A stretch of 64,000 bases of DNA, taken from NCBI RefSeq assembly GCF_900112645.1, contig NZ_FOMO01000012.1:47845-111844 (forward strand), given 5' to 3'. The position numbers and the translations under genes are program-made. Under the pieces are notes generated by a model. It ran no database searches and had not been told where the DNA came from. It worked only from the letters and a program-made list of their open reading frames with translations. This document shows positions 7,980 to 19,308 of this stretch, one piece after another (the first letter of the stretch is position 1; each line of letters opens with the position of its first letter). The stretch is from Phytopseudomonas straminea. Lineage in GTDB: Bacteria; Pseudomonadota; Gammaproteobacteria; Pseudomonadales; Pseudomonadaceae.

Positions 7980-10766
7980 GTGCGTCGGCTCAGGATTGCC
8001 ATCGGTTTACTCGTCAGCCTGCTCTTGGCCGGCTTCTGCCTGTCGAGCGTAGCCGCGCAGCGAGTGGCTACCCCGTACGCCACCGGCTGGTCGGCGTTCA
8101 TCGATGACAGCGCCCAGCTGGATCTGGATGACGTACGCAGCCGCCGCAACCAGTTCCTGCCCCTCGACGACCTCGCCTTCACCTTCCCGCCCAGCGACCG
8201 AGCCGTGTGGCTGCGTTTCGACGTGCCCGAACACCAGGCGCCTTACTGGCTGTGGCTGTTCGCGCCACGGGTGCAGTACCTCGACTACTACCTGCTGCGC
8301 GGCGAGCTGATCGAGCAGACCGTGCACAGCGGCGAGTCGATGCCGATGAGCTCTCGCCCGCTGCCCTCGCGCGCCTACCTGATGTCGCTGCCCAACGACG
8401 GCCAGGCCCGGGAAGTCTATGTACGCATGACCTCCAACCACCCGCTGATGGCCTGGTTCAAGGTCATCGACGAGGCCGAACTGGTCAGCCTCGAGCGCCC
8501 GGCCTACCTGTTCGGTGCGCTGCTCGGCGCCCTGCTGCTGGTGGTGATCTACAACCTGATCCGCTTCGCCTACATGCGCTCGGTGTGCAGCCTGTGGCTC
8601 GCCGCCCTGCATACCGGGCTGGCGGTGTGCGCCGCCGCCAACCTGGGCCTGCTGGCGGCCTGGGTGCCGCAGCTGGGCTACAACCAGTCGCTTATCGCCG
8701 ACAGCAGCGCCCTGCTCGCCGCGTTCAGCCTGTCGGCCTTCGTGCTCGGTTTCTTCCGCCAGACGCCGATGCGCGACAGCAAGCTGAACCGCGTGCTGCA
8801 GGGCCACGCCCTGCTGGCCCTGCTGCTGGGCCTGACCATCGTCACCACCGGGCTGCTCTGGTACAGCGCCGTGGTCTACCTGATGGTGTTTCTCGGCACC
8901 CTCGCGGTGTTGGTGGTCAGTGGCGTGCACTGGCACAACGGTTACCAGTCGGCGCGGCTGCTGGTGGTGGCCATGGTGGTGTTCAACGTCGGCTTCGGGC
9001 TGTTCATCCCCATCCTGTTCGGCTTCGACCAGCTCGACCCGGGCTGGCTGGTGATCGGCGTATTCACCATCGCCACCCTCAGCGGCGTGGTGCTCAGCGC
9101 CGCCCTGGCCGAGCATCAGCGCCACATCCAACGCGCGGCCTCGCGGGCGCGCACCGCCCTGGCCGCCAACGACGCCGAGCTACGGGCCAAGGCCGAGTTC
9201 CTGGCCAAGATCAGCCACGAGATCCGTACGCCCATGAACGGCGTGCTGGGCATGACCGAGCTGCTGCTCGGCACACCGCTGTCGGCCAAGCAGCGTGACT
9301 ACGTGCAGACCATCCACAGCTCGGGCAACGAGCTACTCAACCTGATCAACGAGATTCTAGACATATCCAAGCTGGAATCCGGGCAGATCGAGCTGGATGA
9401 CGTGCAGTTCGACCTCAACGCCCTGACCGAGGACTGCCTGGACATCTTCCGCGCCAAGGCCGAGCTGCAGAAGATCGAGCTGATCAGCTTCATCCAGCCC
9501 CAGGTGCCGCGCATCGTCAGTGGCGACCCGACGCGCCTGCGGCAGATCCTGCTCAGCCTGCTCGACAACGCCTTCAAGCAGACCAGCGAGGGCGAGATCC
9601 TGCTGGTGGTGGCCCTGGATACCAGCGGTGAGCAGCCGCGCCTGCGCTTTGCCGTGCAGGACAGCGGCCACCCGCTGGATGCCGCCGAGCGCGATGCACT
9701 GCTCAACACCGAACTGCAGAGCCGCGACTTCCTGTCGGCCACTCGCCTGGGTAGCCGACTGGGGCTGATCATTGCTCGCCAGCTGATCCTGCTGATGGGC
9801 GGCGAATTCGGCATCCAGAGTGGCGGCAACCAGGGCTCCACCCTGTGGCTGACCCTGCCGCTGGACGACGCCCGCCTGCAGCAGCCGAGCACCGATATCG
9901 ATGGCACCCTGCAGGGCACTCGCCTGCTGGTGGTGGACGACAACGACACCTGCCGCAAGGTACTGCTGCAGCAGTGCAACGCCTGGGGCATGAACGTCAG
10001 CAGCGTGCCGTCCGGCAAGGAGGCGCTGGCGCTGCTGCGCACCCGGGCGCACATGCGCGAATATTTCGACGTGGTGCTGCTCGACCAGGACATGCCGGGC
10101 ATGAGCGGCATGCAGCTGGCGGCCAAGATCAAGGAAGACCCGAGCCTCAACAACGACATCCTGATCATCATGCTCACCGGCATCAGCCACGCGCCAAGCA
10201 AGATCATCGCCCGTAACGCCGGCATCAAACGCATCCTCGCCAAGCCGGTGGCCGGCTATACCCTCAAGGCCACCCTAGCCGACGAACTCGCCCAGCGCCA
10301 GCACGGCACGGACACGCCGGCCATCACCAGCCCGGCGACCCTGGAGGTGCCGCGCGATTTCCGCATTCTGGTCGCCGAAGACAACAGCATCTCCACCAAG
10401 GTGATCCGCGGCATGCTTGGCAAGCTCAACCTGCAGCCCGACACCGCGAGCAACGGCGAGGAAGCCCTGAATGCCATGAAGGCCCAGCGCTACGATCTGG
10501 TGCTGATGGACTGCGAAATGCCGGTGATGGACGGCTTCTCCGCCACCGAGCAGCTGCGCGCCTGGGAAATCGCCGAACGTCGCCCGCGCACGCCGGTGGT
10601 CGCGCTGACCGCGCACATCTTGAGCGAGCACAAGGAGCGCGCGCGCCAGGCCGGCATGGACGGCCACATGGCCAAGCCCGTGGAACTCTCGCAGCTGCGC
10701 GACCTGATCGAGTACTGGGTCGCCGAGCGCCATCCCCAGGCCGAGGACGACACCGTCACCTCCTGA
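7980..10766 (+). CDS. retS: Hybrid sensor kinase RetS
   Basis: Membrane hybrid histidine kinase that antagonises GacS and so controls the switch between acute virulence and biofilm modes. The 928 residues read in order: signal sequence, periplasmic 7TMR-DISMED2 domain (about 30-165), seven membrane segments (about 180-380), HisKA with KISHEIRTPMNG (H413), an ATPase domain, and two receiver domains with LLDQDMPGM (D702) and LMDCEMPVMDG (D844). These positions parallel H424, D713 and D858 of P. aeruginosa RetS. The start is GTG with AAGGGA upstream. The ATPase G1 box reads DSGHPLD rather than the usual DTGIGI. It follows purD, as in PAO1 (PA4855-PA4856). Confidence 0.94.
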   Translation: MRRLRIAIGLLVSLLLAGFCLSSVAAQRVATPYATGWSAFIDDSAQLDLDDVRSRRNQFLPLDDLAFTFPPSDRAVWLRFDVPEHQAPYWLWLFAPRVQYLDYYLLRGELIEQTVHSGESMPMSSRPLPSRAYLMSLPNDGQAREVYVRMTSNHPLMAWFKVIDEAELVSLERPAYLFGALLGALLLVVIYNLIRFAYMRSVCSLWLAALHTGLAVCAAANLGLLAAWVPQLGYNQSLIADSSALLAAFSLSAFVLGFFRQTPMRDSKLNRVLQGHALLALLLGLTIVTTGLLWYSAVVYLMVFLGTLAVLVVSGVHWHNGYQSARLLVVAMVVFNVGFGLFIPILFGFDQLDPGWLVIGVFTIATLSGVVLSAALAEHQRHIQRAASRARTALAANDAELRAKAEFLAKISHEIRTPMNGVLGMTELLLGTPLSAKQRDYVQTIHSSGNELLNLINEILDISKLESGQIELDDVQFDLNALTEDCLDIFRAKAELQKIELISFIQPQVPRIVSGDPTRLRQILLSLLDNAFKQTSEGEILLVVALDTSGEQPRLRFAVQDSGHPLDAAERDALLNTELQSRDFLSATRLGSRLGLIIARQLILLMGGEFGIQSGGNQGSTLWLTLPLDDARLQQPSTDIDGTLQGTRLLVVDDNDTCRKVLLQQCNAWGMNVSSVPSGKEALALLRTRAHMREYFDVVLLDQDMPGMSGMQLAAKIKEDPSLNNDILIIMLTGISHAPSKIIARNAGIKRILAKPVAGYTLKATLADELAQRQHGTDTPAITSPATLEVPRDFRILVAEDNSISTKVIRGMLGKLNLQPDTASNGEEALNAMKAQRYDLVLMDCEMPVMDGFSATEQLRAWEIAERRPRTPVVALTAHILSEHKERARQAGMDGHMAKPVELSQLRDLIEYWVAERHPQAEDDTVTS

Positions 10767-10824
10767 AGCGGCTGCTAGAATTTTCCCGCAGCCCGGCATC
10801 GCCTACCCTCTTGATAGAGCGCCC

Positions 10825-11709
10825 ATGGATATCAAGCAGCTCAAGTTTCTGATCGCCCTCGACGAAACCCGCCACTTCGGGCAGGCAGCCGCTCGCTGCC
10901 ACGTCACCCAGCCAACCCTGTCGATGCGCCTGCGCAATCTGGAAAACGAACTGGGTCTGGAACTGGTACGCCGCGGCCAGCGCTTCGAGGGTTTTACTGC
11001 CGAGGGCGAGCGGGTGCTGGCCTGGGCGCGCAGCCTGATGGCTGCCCATGACGGCCTGTATGCAGAAGCTGCCGCCTGTCGCGGCCAACTGGTCGGTACC
11101 CTGCGCCTGGGCGTGGTGCCGCTGTCCGGCTTCGACCCCATGGAGCTGGTGCGGCTGTTCGCCGAGCAGCATCCGGGCCTGCGCTTTCAGCTGTTCGCCC
11201 TGAGCAGCGACCAGATTCTCGAACGTCTGGGCAGCAATCAGCTGGATCTGGGCCTTTCCTATCTGGACCGGCTGGACCGCGAGCACTTCGACAGCCTGGA
11301 GCTGGCCGCCACGCGCATGGGCCTGCTGTACGACCGCCGGCATTTCCAGTTCAGCGAAACCACCCTGCGCTGGGAAAACCTGATCGACCTGCCCCTGGGC
11401 TTGCTGTCGGCCGGCATGCACTTTCGCCAATCCATCGACCATTGCTTCCGCTCCCGCGGCCTGACACCGTTGCCCAAGCTGGAAACCGATGCCGTTCACC
11501 AGCTGCTGCAAGCCGTCAGCGCCGGTTTGTGCTGCTCGATCATGCCGCTGCGCAACGGCCTGGCCGAATTCACCAACGAGCTGGTACTGACGCCTATCGA
11601 AGACGCCCACACCCTGGCGCCCCTGGGCCTGATCATGCGTCGCGGCGCGCCACGCTCGCCGCTGGCCGAAGCCTGTTTCAGCGAAGCGCGCACGCTGATC
11701 AGCGCCTGA
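10825..11709 (+). CDS. LysR-family transcriptional regulator
   Basis: A 294-residue LysR-type activator/repressor. The N-terminal winged helix-turn-helix is clear (HFGQAAARCHVTQPTLSMRL, about residues 17-36), followed by a linker helix and a periplasmic-binding-like effector domain (about residues 90-290) with GTLRLGVVPL at its start. The target cannot be deduced, because the only adjacent gene, the convergent transporter, is transcribed toward it. The stop codon region overlaps the transporter gene end by eleven bases. Confidence 0.9.
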   Translation: MDIKQLKFLIALDETRHFGQAAARCHVTQPTLSMRLRNLENELGLELVRRGQRFEGFTAEGERVLAWARSLMAAHDGLYAEAAACRGQLVGTLRLGVVPLSGFDPMELVRLFAEQHPGLRFQLFALSSDQILERLGSNQLDLGLSYLDRLDREHFDSLELAATRMGLLYDRRHFQFSETTLRWENLIDLPLGLLSAGMHFRQSIDHCFRSRGLTPLPKLETDAVHQLLQAVSAGLCCSIMPLRNGLAEFTNELVLTPIEDAHTLAPLGLIMRRGAPRSPLAEACFSEARTLISA

Positions 11710-13021
11710 GCGCCGCCTCGCCATCGGCCACCGGTAGGTCGACGGCACCGCGATCGGCCCGCCCACCGAGATACCAGCCCAGCACGCCCCAGACCGCCGC
11801 GCAGATGGCGCCGATCACCGCGATCAGCGCCACGCCGTAGCCAAGCATGTCGATCAGACTCTTGGCCCAGCCGCTGAGAGCATCGCCGCCGCGATAGACC
11901 ACGGTGTCGATGAAATTCTTGGCCTTGTACTTGCTCTCGGCATCCAGCGGCGCGAAGAGCATTTCCCGCCCCGGGCGCACGAAGGCATATTCGCCGATAC
12001 GCCGCACGATCATCAGCCCAGCCAACACCGCGAAGGTCGGCGCCAGAGCCAGAGCCAGAAAACCCACGCACATCAGCAGCGGTACGGCGGCCAGCAGGGT
12101 TCGCACGCCCATGCGCTGGGCCACACGGCTGGTGATGAACAGCTGGGCCAGCAGCGCGCCGGCCTGCACCACGAAATCGATCAGCCCGAACACCCGCACC
12201 TGCTCGTCACGATCCGGAAACAGCTCGGCGACCAGCCGCGCCTGCTCGAAGTACAGAAAGGTGGTGACCGTGGCGAGCAGGATGACGAAGGCGCAGATGC
12301 CCAGCAGGTAGGACGAGGTGAATACCCGCATCATGCCGCTGAACGGATTGCCTGCCACTGGGCGACGCGGGCTTTCCGCCTGGCTGGCGCCCGGTCGCCC
12401 TGCTCCGGCTTGCTCGCGCCAGGCCATCAGGTAATGCTTGAGCGCCATGGCTGCGGCCAGCAGCAGCGCCGCAAGGAGCGCCAGGCCGCTGGCACCGATA
12501 CTGCCGACCAATAATGTGCTCAGCGCCGGCCCAGCCAGACCGCCAACGCTGGCACCGGCGGCGATAAAAGCGAACAGGCGCTTGGCCTGGGGCGAGTCGA
12601 ACACGTCTGCCATCAGGCTCCAGGCCACCGACACCACGAACAGGTTGTAGACCGAGATCCACACATAGAATGTGCGCGCCAGCCACAGGCTTTCGGTCAT
12701 CAGGCTGAAGGCCGCGGCAAAGCCCAGCAGGTTGATGCAGAAGAAGCCGTATACCCAATCGATGAAATGGATGCGCGGCACTCGCGAGTTGAGCCAGGCG
12801 AACAGCGGCACCGCCAGCAGCATGACCACGAAGGTGGCGGTGAACAGCCACTGCAGGTTTTCCACGCCGGCCTGGATGCCCATCGACTCACGGATCGGGC
12901 GCAGCATGAAGTAGCCGCAGAACAGGCAGAAGAACAGCGCGAACCCGGCCAGCGCCGCAGCCAGCTCGCCGGGCTGCGCATTGATGGCGCGGGCCAGGCG
13001 CTGGGTTGGGGAAAGGGTCAT
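11699..13021 (-). CDS. ADP/ATP (NTP/NDP) translocase-like transporter
   Basis: A 440-residue polytopic membrane protein with about 12 hydrophobic segments. The N-terminal FCGYFMLRPIRESMG, the middle WSLMADVFDSPQAKRLFAFIAAGASVG (shown in part) and the C-terminal PLDAESKYKAKNFIDT are features of the bacterial branch related to nucleotide translocases (Npt/Tlc), often annotated simply as MFS. The substrate in free-living bacteria is not established. The start chosen is the ATG at 13019-13021 (MTLSPTQRL); a longer reading is possible but would run into the recQ coding region and adds basic, low-complexity residues. Convergent with the LysR gene. Confidence 0.8.
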   Translation of the reverse strand: MTLSPTQRLARAINAQPGELAAALAGFALFFCLFCGYFMLRPIRESMGIQAGVENLQWLFTATFVVMLLAVPLFAWLNSRVPRIHFIDWVYGFFCINLLGFAAAFSLMTESLWLARTFYVWISVYNLFVVSVAWSLMADVFDSPQAKRLFAFIAAGASVGGLAGPALSTLLVGSIGASGLALLAALLLAAAMALKHYLMAWREQAGAGRPGASQAESPRRPVAGNPFSGMMRVFTSSYLLGICAFVILLATVTTFLYFEQARLVAELFPDRDEQVRVFGLIDFVVQAGALLAQLFITSRVAQRMGVRTLLAAVPLLMCVGFLALALAPTFAVLAGLMIVRRIGEYAFVRPGREMLFAPLDAESKYKAKNFIDTVVYRGGDALSGWAKSLIDMLGYGVALIAVIGAICAAVWGVLGWYLGGRADRGAVDLPVADGEAALRR

Positions 13022-13091
13022 GGCAAGGCGTCCGAATATCGAAGCCTTGCAGTATGGCCTACGACACCAGGCAGGCCTGTGCCGCGCGCCG

Positions 13092-15017
<1,926 letters not shown>

Positions 15018-15124
15018 AAGCTGTCACTCCATTGACCGCTGAATGGCCAATAACCGTAACCTGTGTGGCAGGCGTTTCAAAGCGCACAGCCGCCCGGGGG
15101 CCATGAGAAGTGTTGCACCATAAA

Positions 15125-15154
15125 TGACAAAGCCGCCCGAAGGCGGCTTTGTCA
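15125..15154 (-). terminator. Terminator hairpin after pckA
   Basis: TGACAAAGCCGCC and GGCGGCTTTGTCA form a 13-base perfect stem with a four-base loop, 16 bases after the pckA stop (minus strand). The stem is AT-rich at its base; on the minus strand the descending arm ends CTTTGTCATTTAT. Confidence 0.75.
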
Positions 15155-15170
15155 GCAAGCGCGGGTCAGC

Positions 15171-16712
15171 TTAGAGCTGAGGGCCGGCTTTCTTGATAGC
15201 GTCGCTGACATCGAACTTGGTGAAGTTGTCGATGAACAGCTTGGCCAGGCCTTTGGCGGCCTCGTCGTAGGCGTTCTTGTCAGCCCAGGTGTTGCGCGGG
15301 TTGAGCAGGTTGGTCTCGACGCCCGGAACCGACTTCGGCACATCCAGGTTGATGATCGGCAGGTGCTCGGTTTCGGTACCGATCAGCGCGCCGCTCTGGA
15401 TCGCAGCGATCACGCCACGGGTGGTCGGGATGTTGAAGCGTTTGCCGACGCCGTAGCCGCCGCCGGTCCAGCCGGTGTTGACCAAGTACACCTTGGAGCC
15501 GAAGGCCTGGATGCGCTTGATCAGAAGCTCGGCGTAGACGCCAGCCGGACGCGGGAAGAACGGCGCGCCGAAGCAGGTGGAGAAGGTCGACTTGATGCCG
15601 CTACCCGAACCCATTTCGGTGGAACCGACCAGCGCGGTGTAACCGGACAGGAAGTGGTAGGCGGCCTGCTCGTTGTTGAGGATCGACACCGGAGGCAGTA
15701 CGCCGGTCAGGTCGCAGGTCAGGAAGATCACCGCATTCGGCTCACCGCCGAGGTTCTTCTCGCTGCGCTTCTCGACGAATTCCAGCGGATAGGCGGCGCG
15801 GCTGTTCTGAGTCAGGCTGTCGTCGGTGTAATCCGGCTTGCGCTGCTCGTCGAGCACCACGTTTTCCAGCACGGTACCGAACTTGATGGCTTTCCAGATC
15901 ACCGGCTCGTTCTTCTCGGACAGGTCGATGCACTTGGCATAGCAACCGCCTTCGATGTTGAACACCACGCCCTCGCCCCAGCCGTGTTCGTCGTCACCGA
16001 TCAGGTAACGCGACTCGTCGGCGGACAGGGTGGTCTTGCCGGTGCCGGACAGACCGAAGAACAGGGTCACGTCGCCTTCTTCGCCGATGTTGGCAGCGCA
16101 GTGCATCGGCAGCACGTCGGCAGCCGGCAGCAGGAAGTTCTGCACGCTGAACATGGCTTTTTTCATTTCACCGGCGTAACGCATGCCGGCGATCAGCACC
16201 TTCTTCTGGGCGAAGTTGATGATCACGCAGCCGTCGGAATTGGTGCCGTCACGTTCGGGCACGCATTCGAAGTTGGCAACGTTGAGAACCTGCCACTCCT
16301 GCTTGCCGGACGGGTTGTACTGAGCCGGCTCGATGAACAGCTGACGGCCGAAGAGGTTCTGCCAGGCGGTGGCAGTGGTCATCTTGACGGGCAGGTAGTG
16401 AGCTTCGGCGGAACCTACATGGACGTGGGAAACGAAGCTGTCCTGGGCATCGGAGAACGCCTGGACGCGATCCCACAGGGCGTCGAACTTGTCGGCTGGA
16501 AACTTGCGGTTGATCGGGCCCCAGCCGATGTCGGCCGAAGTACTCGGCTCGTCGACGATGAAGCGGTCGACCGGAGAACGCCCGGTACGGTGGCCGGTGC
16601 GTACAACCAGAGCACCGGTGGACGCCAGTTCGCCTTCACCGCGACGAAGGGCTTCTTCGACCAGTTGGGCAGTGCTGATGTCGGTGTACACAGCGTTGTT
16701 GGCTTGCGTCAT
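15171..16712 (-). CDS. pckA: Phosphoenolpyruvate carboxykinase (ATP)
   Basis: Gluconeogenic enzyme converting oxaloacetate and ATP to phosphoenolpyruvate. The 513 residues from the chosen start (MTQANNAVY) match the family length. The P-loop GLSGTGKTTLSAD, the downstream DDEHGWG metal/kinase motif and the arginine-containing TGRSPVDRF substrate loop are intact. The reading frame extends 12 residues further upstream but the internal ATG gives the standard N-terminus. Its place beside hslO matches PAO1 PA5192-PA5193. Confidence 0.97.
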   Translation of the reverse strand: MTQANNAVYTDISTAQLVEEALRRGEGELASTGALVVRTGHRTGRSPVDRFIVDEPSTSADIGWGPINRKFPADKFDALWDRVQAFSDAQDSFVSHVHVGSAEAHYLPVKMTTATAWQNLFGRQLFIEPAQYNPSGKQEWQVLNVANFECVPERDGTNSDGCVIINFAQKKVLIAGMRYAGEMKKAMFSVQNFLLPAADVLPMHCAANIGEEGDVTLFFGLSGTGKTTLSADESRYLIGDDEHGWGEGVVFNIEGGCYAKCIDLSEKNEPVIWKAIKFGTVLENVVLDEQRKPDYTDDSLTQNSRAAYPLEFVEKRSEKNLGGEPNAVIFLTCDLTGVLPPVSILNNEQAAYHFLSGYTALVGSTEMGSGSGIKSTFSTCFGAPFFPRPAGVYAELLIKRIQAFGSKVYLVNTGWTGGGYGVGKRFNIPTTRGVIAAIQSGALIGTETEHLPIINLDVPKSVPGVETNLLNPRNTWADKNAYDEAAKGLAKLFIDNFTKFDVSDAIKKAGPQL

Positions 16713-16865
16713 TTGAGTCCCCGTCGGCCGATTGGCCGAGTCTTCCAAACGTTTGTAGCCATGCGCGAGGCAGGACTACAGCTAAAAAAGTGCGCGGATT
16801 ATGCCAGAAAAGCGGGCCACGGGTGCAGCCCCCATTCAGAACAGCCTGCGCGTTGCCGGCAGCCC

Positions 16866-17753
16866 TCAGTGACGGGTGTCGGAGGGCTGTTGACTGCCCC
16901 CACCCGCGAACAGCTGAGCGATGTCGGCGGCGTCAAAGCCGTAGCGTTCGTTGCAGAACTGGCAGTCGATTTCCACGCGGCCGTTATGCTCGCTGAGCAG
17001 CAGCTCGGCATCGGCCCGCCCTAAACTGACCAGCGCTTTGGCCGAGCGTTCACGCGAGCAACTGCAACGGAAGCGAATGCCGCGCGGCTCGAACAGGCGA
17101 ACCGTCTCCTGGTGGTACAGGCGGTGCAGCACCGTCTCGTTGTCCAGGCCCAGCAATTCCTCGTTCTGCAGGGTGTCGGCCAGGGTCACCAGGTGCTCCC
17201 AGCTGGCAGCGCGCTCTTCATCGTCGGTCAGACGATCGGGCGGCAGTTGCTGAAGCAGCAAGCCTCGGGCGCGTAGACCATCGGCACACAGCCAGAAGCG
17301 CGTGGCCAACTGCTCGGACGTGGCGAAGTAGGAGGTCAGGCATTCGGCCAAGGTGGCGCCTTCCAGCGGCACGATGCCCTGGTAACGCTGGCCCTGAGTG
17401 GGGTCGACGGTCATCGCCAGCACGCCTTCGGGCATCAGTTGGCCCAGGCCATCACCATCGGCGATGCGCTCGGCCTCGTAACGGGCGATGCCGCGCACGT
17501 CGCCTTCGCTGGAGCACTCCACCATCAATAGCGGCACAGGGCCTTCGGAGCGTACCTGCAGAATCAGCAGGCCGTCGAACTTCAGGGTACCGACCAGCAG
17601 CGATGCCGCGGCCAGAAGTTCGCCGAGCAACTGCGCCACCGGGCGCGGGTAATCGTGCTTGGCCAGCACCTGCTGATAGCTGCCGGACAGCCCGACCAGT
17701 TCACCGCGCACATCGGTGTCGTCGAAAATAAAGCGTTGGGTGAAGTCGGACAT
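16866..17753 (-). CDS. hslO: Redox-regulated chaperone Hsp33
   Basis: Cytoplasmic holdase activated by oxidation and unfolding. 295 residues from MSDFTQRF. The C-terminal zinc switch is complete: CSCS near residue 235 and CQFC near residue 268, giving the CxC-N27-32-CxxC arrangement that forms disulphides under oxidative stress. An upstream in-frame ATG would add 15 residues that do not resemble the family. It is transcribed away from the PAP2 phosphatase gene and toward pckA. Confidence 0.96.
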   Translation of the reverse strand: MSDFTQRFIFDDTDVRGELVGLSGSYQQVLAKHDYPRPVAQLLGELLAAASLLVGTLKFDGLLILQVRSEGPVPLLMVECSSEGDVRGIARYEAERIADGDGLGQLMPEGVLAMTVDPTQGQRYQGIVPLEGATLAECLTSYFATSEQLATRFWLCADGLRARGLLLQQLPPDRLTDDEERAASWEHLVTLADTLQNEELLGLDNETVLHRLYHQETVRLFEPRGIRFRCSCSRERSAKALVSLGRADAELLLSEHNGRVEIDCQFCNERYGFDAADIAQLFAGGGSQQPSDTRH

Positions 17754-17966
17754 ATCGGATCGCCTGCTGATGGATGCAAGACAGACCAGGGGTTGCACCC
17801 GCTGGACTGGGGGCCGGCAATTTTAGGCGCAAACGCGGCGCCGACCAAGCCGCAGGCGATAGAGTGGAAAACCCTCGATAACTGAACGTAACCTGAACGA
17901 AAGCCAGATATCGCGCTGTCGCTTGCGCCAGCTGCCTACACTCGACGGTTTTCCCGAGCCGCCCTC

Positions 17967-18758
17967 ATGCACCTCGCACTCAACGCCCAATGGCGCCCGC
18001 GCGCCCTGCTCATCAGTCATCTGCTCATCGCCGTGCTGTTCGCCAGCTGGCTGTGGCCGGTCACCCGCGTCTACTGGAATCAGTTCGACGTATGGCTGTT
18101 CCACCTGCTCAACGACCCGGTACATGCCGGCGGCCTGTGGGCGCATATCTGGGCCATCGGCAGCATGCGCCCGGTGGATGCGGGCGTCGGCGTGGTGATG
18201 CTGGCGATCATGCTGCGCGCCGGCCTGGTATTTCCGGCCAATCAGGTGCGCGTCGGGCTGTACGCCTTTCTGGTCGCACTGATCGTCATGCTGCTGATGC
18301 GCGTGGGCTTTTCCGATCTGGTCGAGTACATGGGCTGGCAGCATGCGAGCCCTTCGTTACAGGTTGAAGGCAGCGCGCGGCTGACCGAGATGTTCCCGGC
18401 CTGGGAAGAGCGCTGGGACCTCAAGGACAGCGCCACACGCAGCTTCCCGGGCGATCACGCCTCGGTGCTGATGATCTGGGCGATGTTCTGCAGCTTCTTC
18501 GTCAGCGGCTGGCGCTGCCTGCTGGTCTGGGCGGTGGCGGTGATCGGCATGCTGCCGCGCCTGGTCGCCGGCGCCCATTGGGGCGCGGACGCCTTTGTCG
18601 GCGGCGTATTGCTAAGCGTGCTGGGCATCGCCTGGAGCTGCTACACACCGCTGGCCTACCGCGCCAGCGCCGCCATCGAGCGAGCCACTGCTCCGCTGAT
18701 GCGGATTCTGGCCCGCGTGCCGGTGCTGCGCGTCTTCGCGGTCGTCAGCGGTCGCTGA
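17967..18758 (+). CDS. PAP2-family membrane phosphatase
   Basis: A 263-residue inner-membrane protein with about five to six hydrophobic segments. The three acid-phosphatase signature blocks are visible: KDSATRSFPGDHA (C1/C2, about residues 152-164) and PRLVAGAHWGADAFVGG (C3). These residues catalyse removal of phosphate from lipid phosphates such as undecaprenyl diphosphate or phosphatidic acid; the actual substrate is not known. It corresponds in position to PAO1 PA5194. Convergent with hslR, with a shared hairpin between them. Confidence 0.88.
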   Translation: MHLALNAQWRPRALLISHLLIAVLFASWLWPVTRVYWNQFDVWLFHLLNDPVHAGGLWAHIWAIGSMRPVDAGVGVVMLAIMLRAGLVFPANQVRVGLYAFLVALIVMLLMRVGFSDLVEYMGWQHASPSLQVEGSARLTEMFPAWEERWDLKDSATRSFPGDHASVLMIWAMFCSFFVSGWRCLLVWAVAVIGMLPRLVAGAHWGADAFVGGVLLSVLGIAWSCYTPLAYRASAAIERATAPLMRILARVPVLRVFAVVSGR

Positions 18759-18766
18759 GCCCGACC

Positions 18767-18792
18767 GGGCAGCCGGCTCGATCAGGCTGCCC
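18767..18792. terminator. Bidirectional hairpin between PAP2 gene and hslR
   Basis: GGGCAGCC (18767-18774) pairs with GGCTGCCC (18785-18792) around a ten-base loop in the short convergent gap. There is no T-run on either side. Confidence 0.5.
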
Positions 18793-19217
18793 TACTCCAC
18801 CCATTCCCCGGAACCCCCGCGCAAATAGAACAGTTGGCGGCGCTGCTTCTTGCTCGGTCGGCCATCGGTCTGCACACCCAGAGCACCTGCCTTGCGCTGC
18901 TCGGCAGCCTTCTCGCGGCGCACGATGCTCTCGCCGGTCTCGGCATACAGCGTCTGCGCCTCAGGCGCCCCGCGGCGCACCACCGACAGCGCCTGCACCA
19001 CTACGGTCCGCTCGTCAAAACCGGTGCGGATCACATATTCCTCACCCACCTTGGGCTCCTTGCCCGGCTTGCAGCGCTCGCCCCGGCAATGCACCTTGCC
19101 ACCCTCGATGGCCGCCTTGGCCAGCGCCCGGGTTTTGTAGAAGCGTGCGGCCCACAGCCATTTATCCAAGCGAACCTTGTCATCGGCATCCTGCTTTGCC
19201 ACCCTTACCTCACTCAT
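18792..19217 (-). CDS. hslR: Heat shock protein 15 (ribosome recycling factor, S4 domain)
   Basis: Hsp15 binds stalled 50S subunits carrying peptidyl-tRNA. The 141-residue protein has an N-terminal S4 RNA-binding domain (VRLDKWLWAARFYKTRALAKAAI, given in part; about residues 14-34) and a basic C-terminal tail (SKKQRRQLFYLRGG). It corresponds to PAO1 PA5195 and is divergent from the rim operon. Confidence 0.94.
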   Translation of the reverse strand: MSEVRVAKQDADDKVRLDKWLWAARFYKTRALAKAAIEGGKVHCRGERCKPGKEPKVGEEYVIRTGFDERTVVVQALSVVRRGAPEAQTLYAETGESIVRREKAAEQRKAGALGVQTDGRPSKKQRRQLFYLRGGSGEWVE

Positions 19218-19308
19218 TGCTGACTATCATTGCAATTCTTTCCACACTCCAGCCTGTGCGCATTGTCCGATGCATGCAAGCCCGAGCGATCCTCATTCTG
19301 GAGCAGCG

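Noticed and set aside
15063..17024. A 653-codon plus-strand frame opposite pckA and hslO
   Set aside because: Antisense to two confidently identified genes; no domain and no ribosome-binding site.
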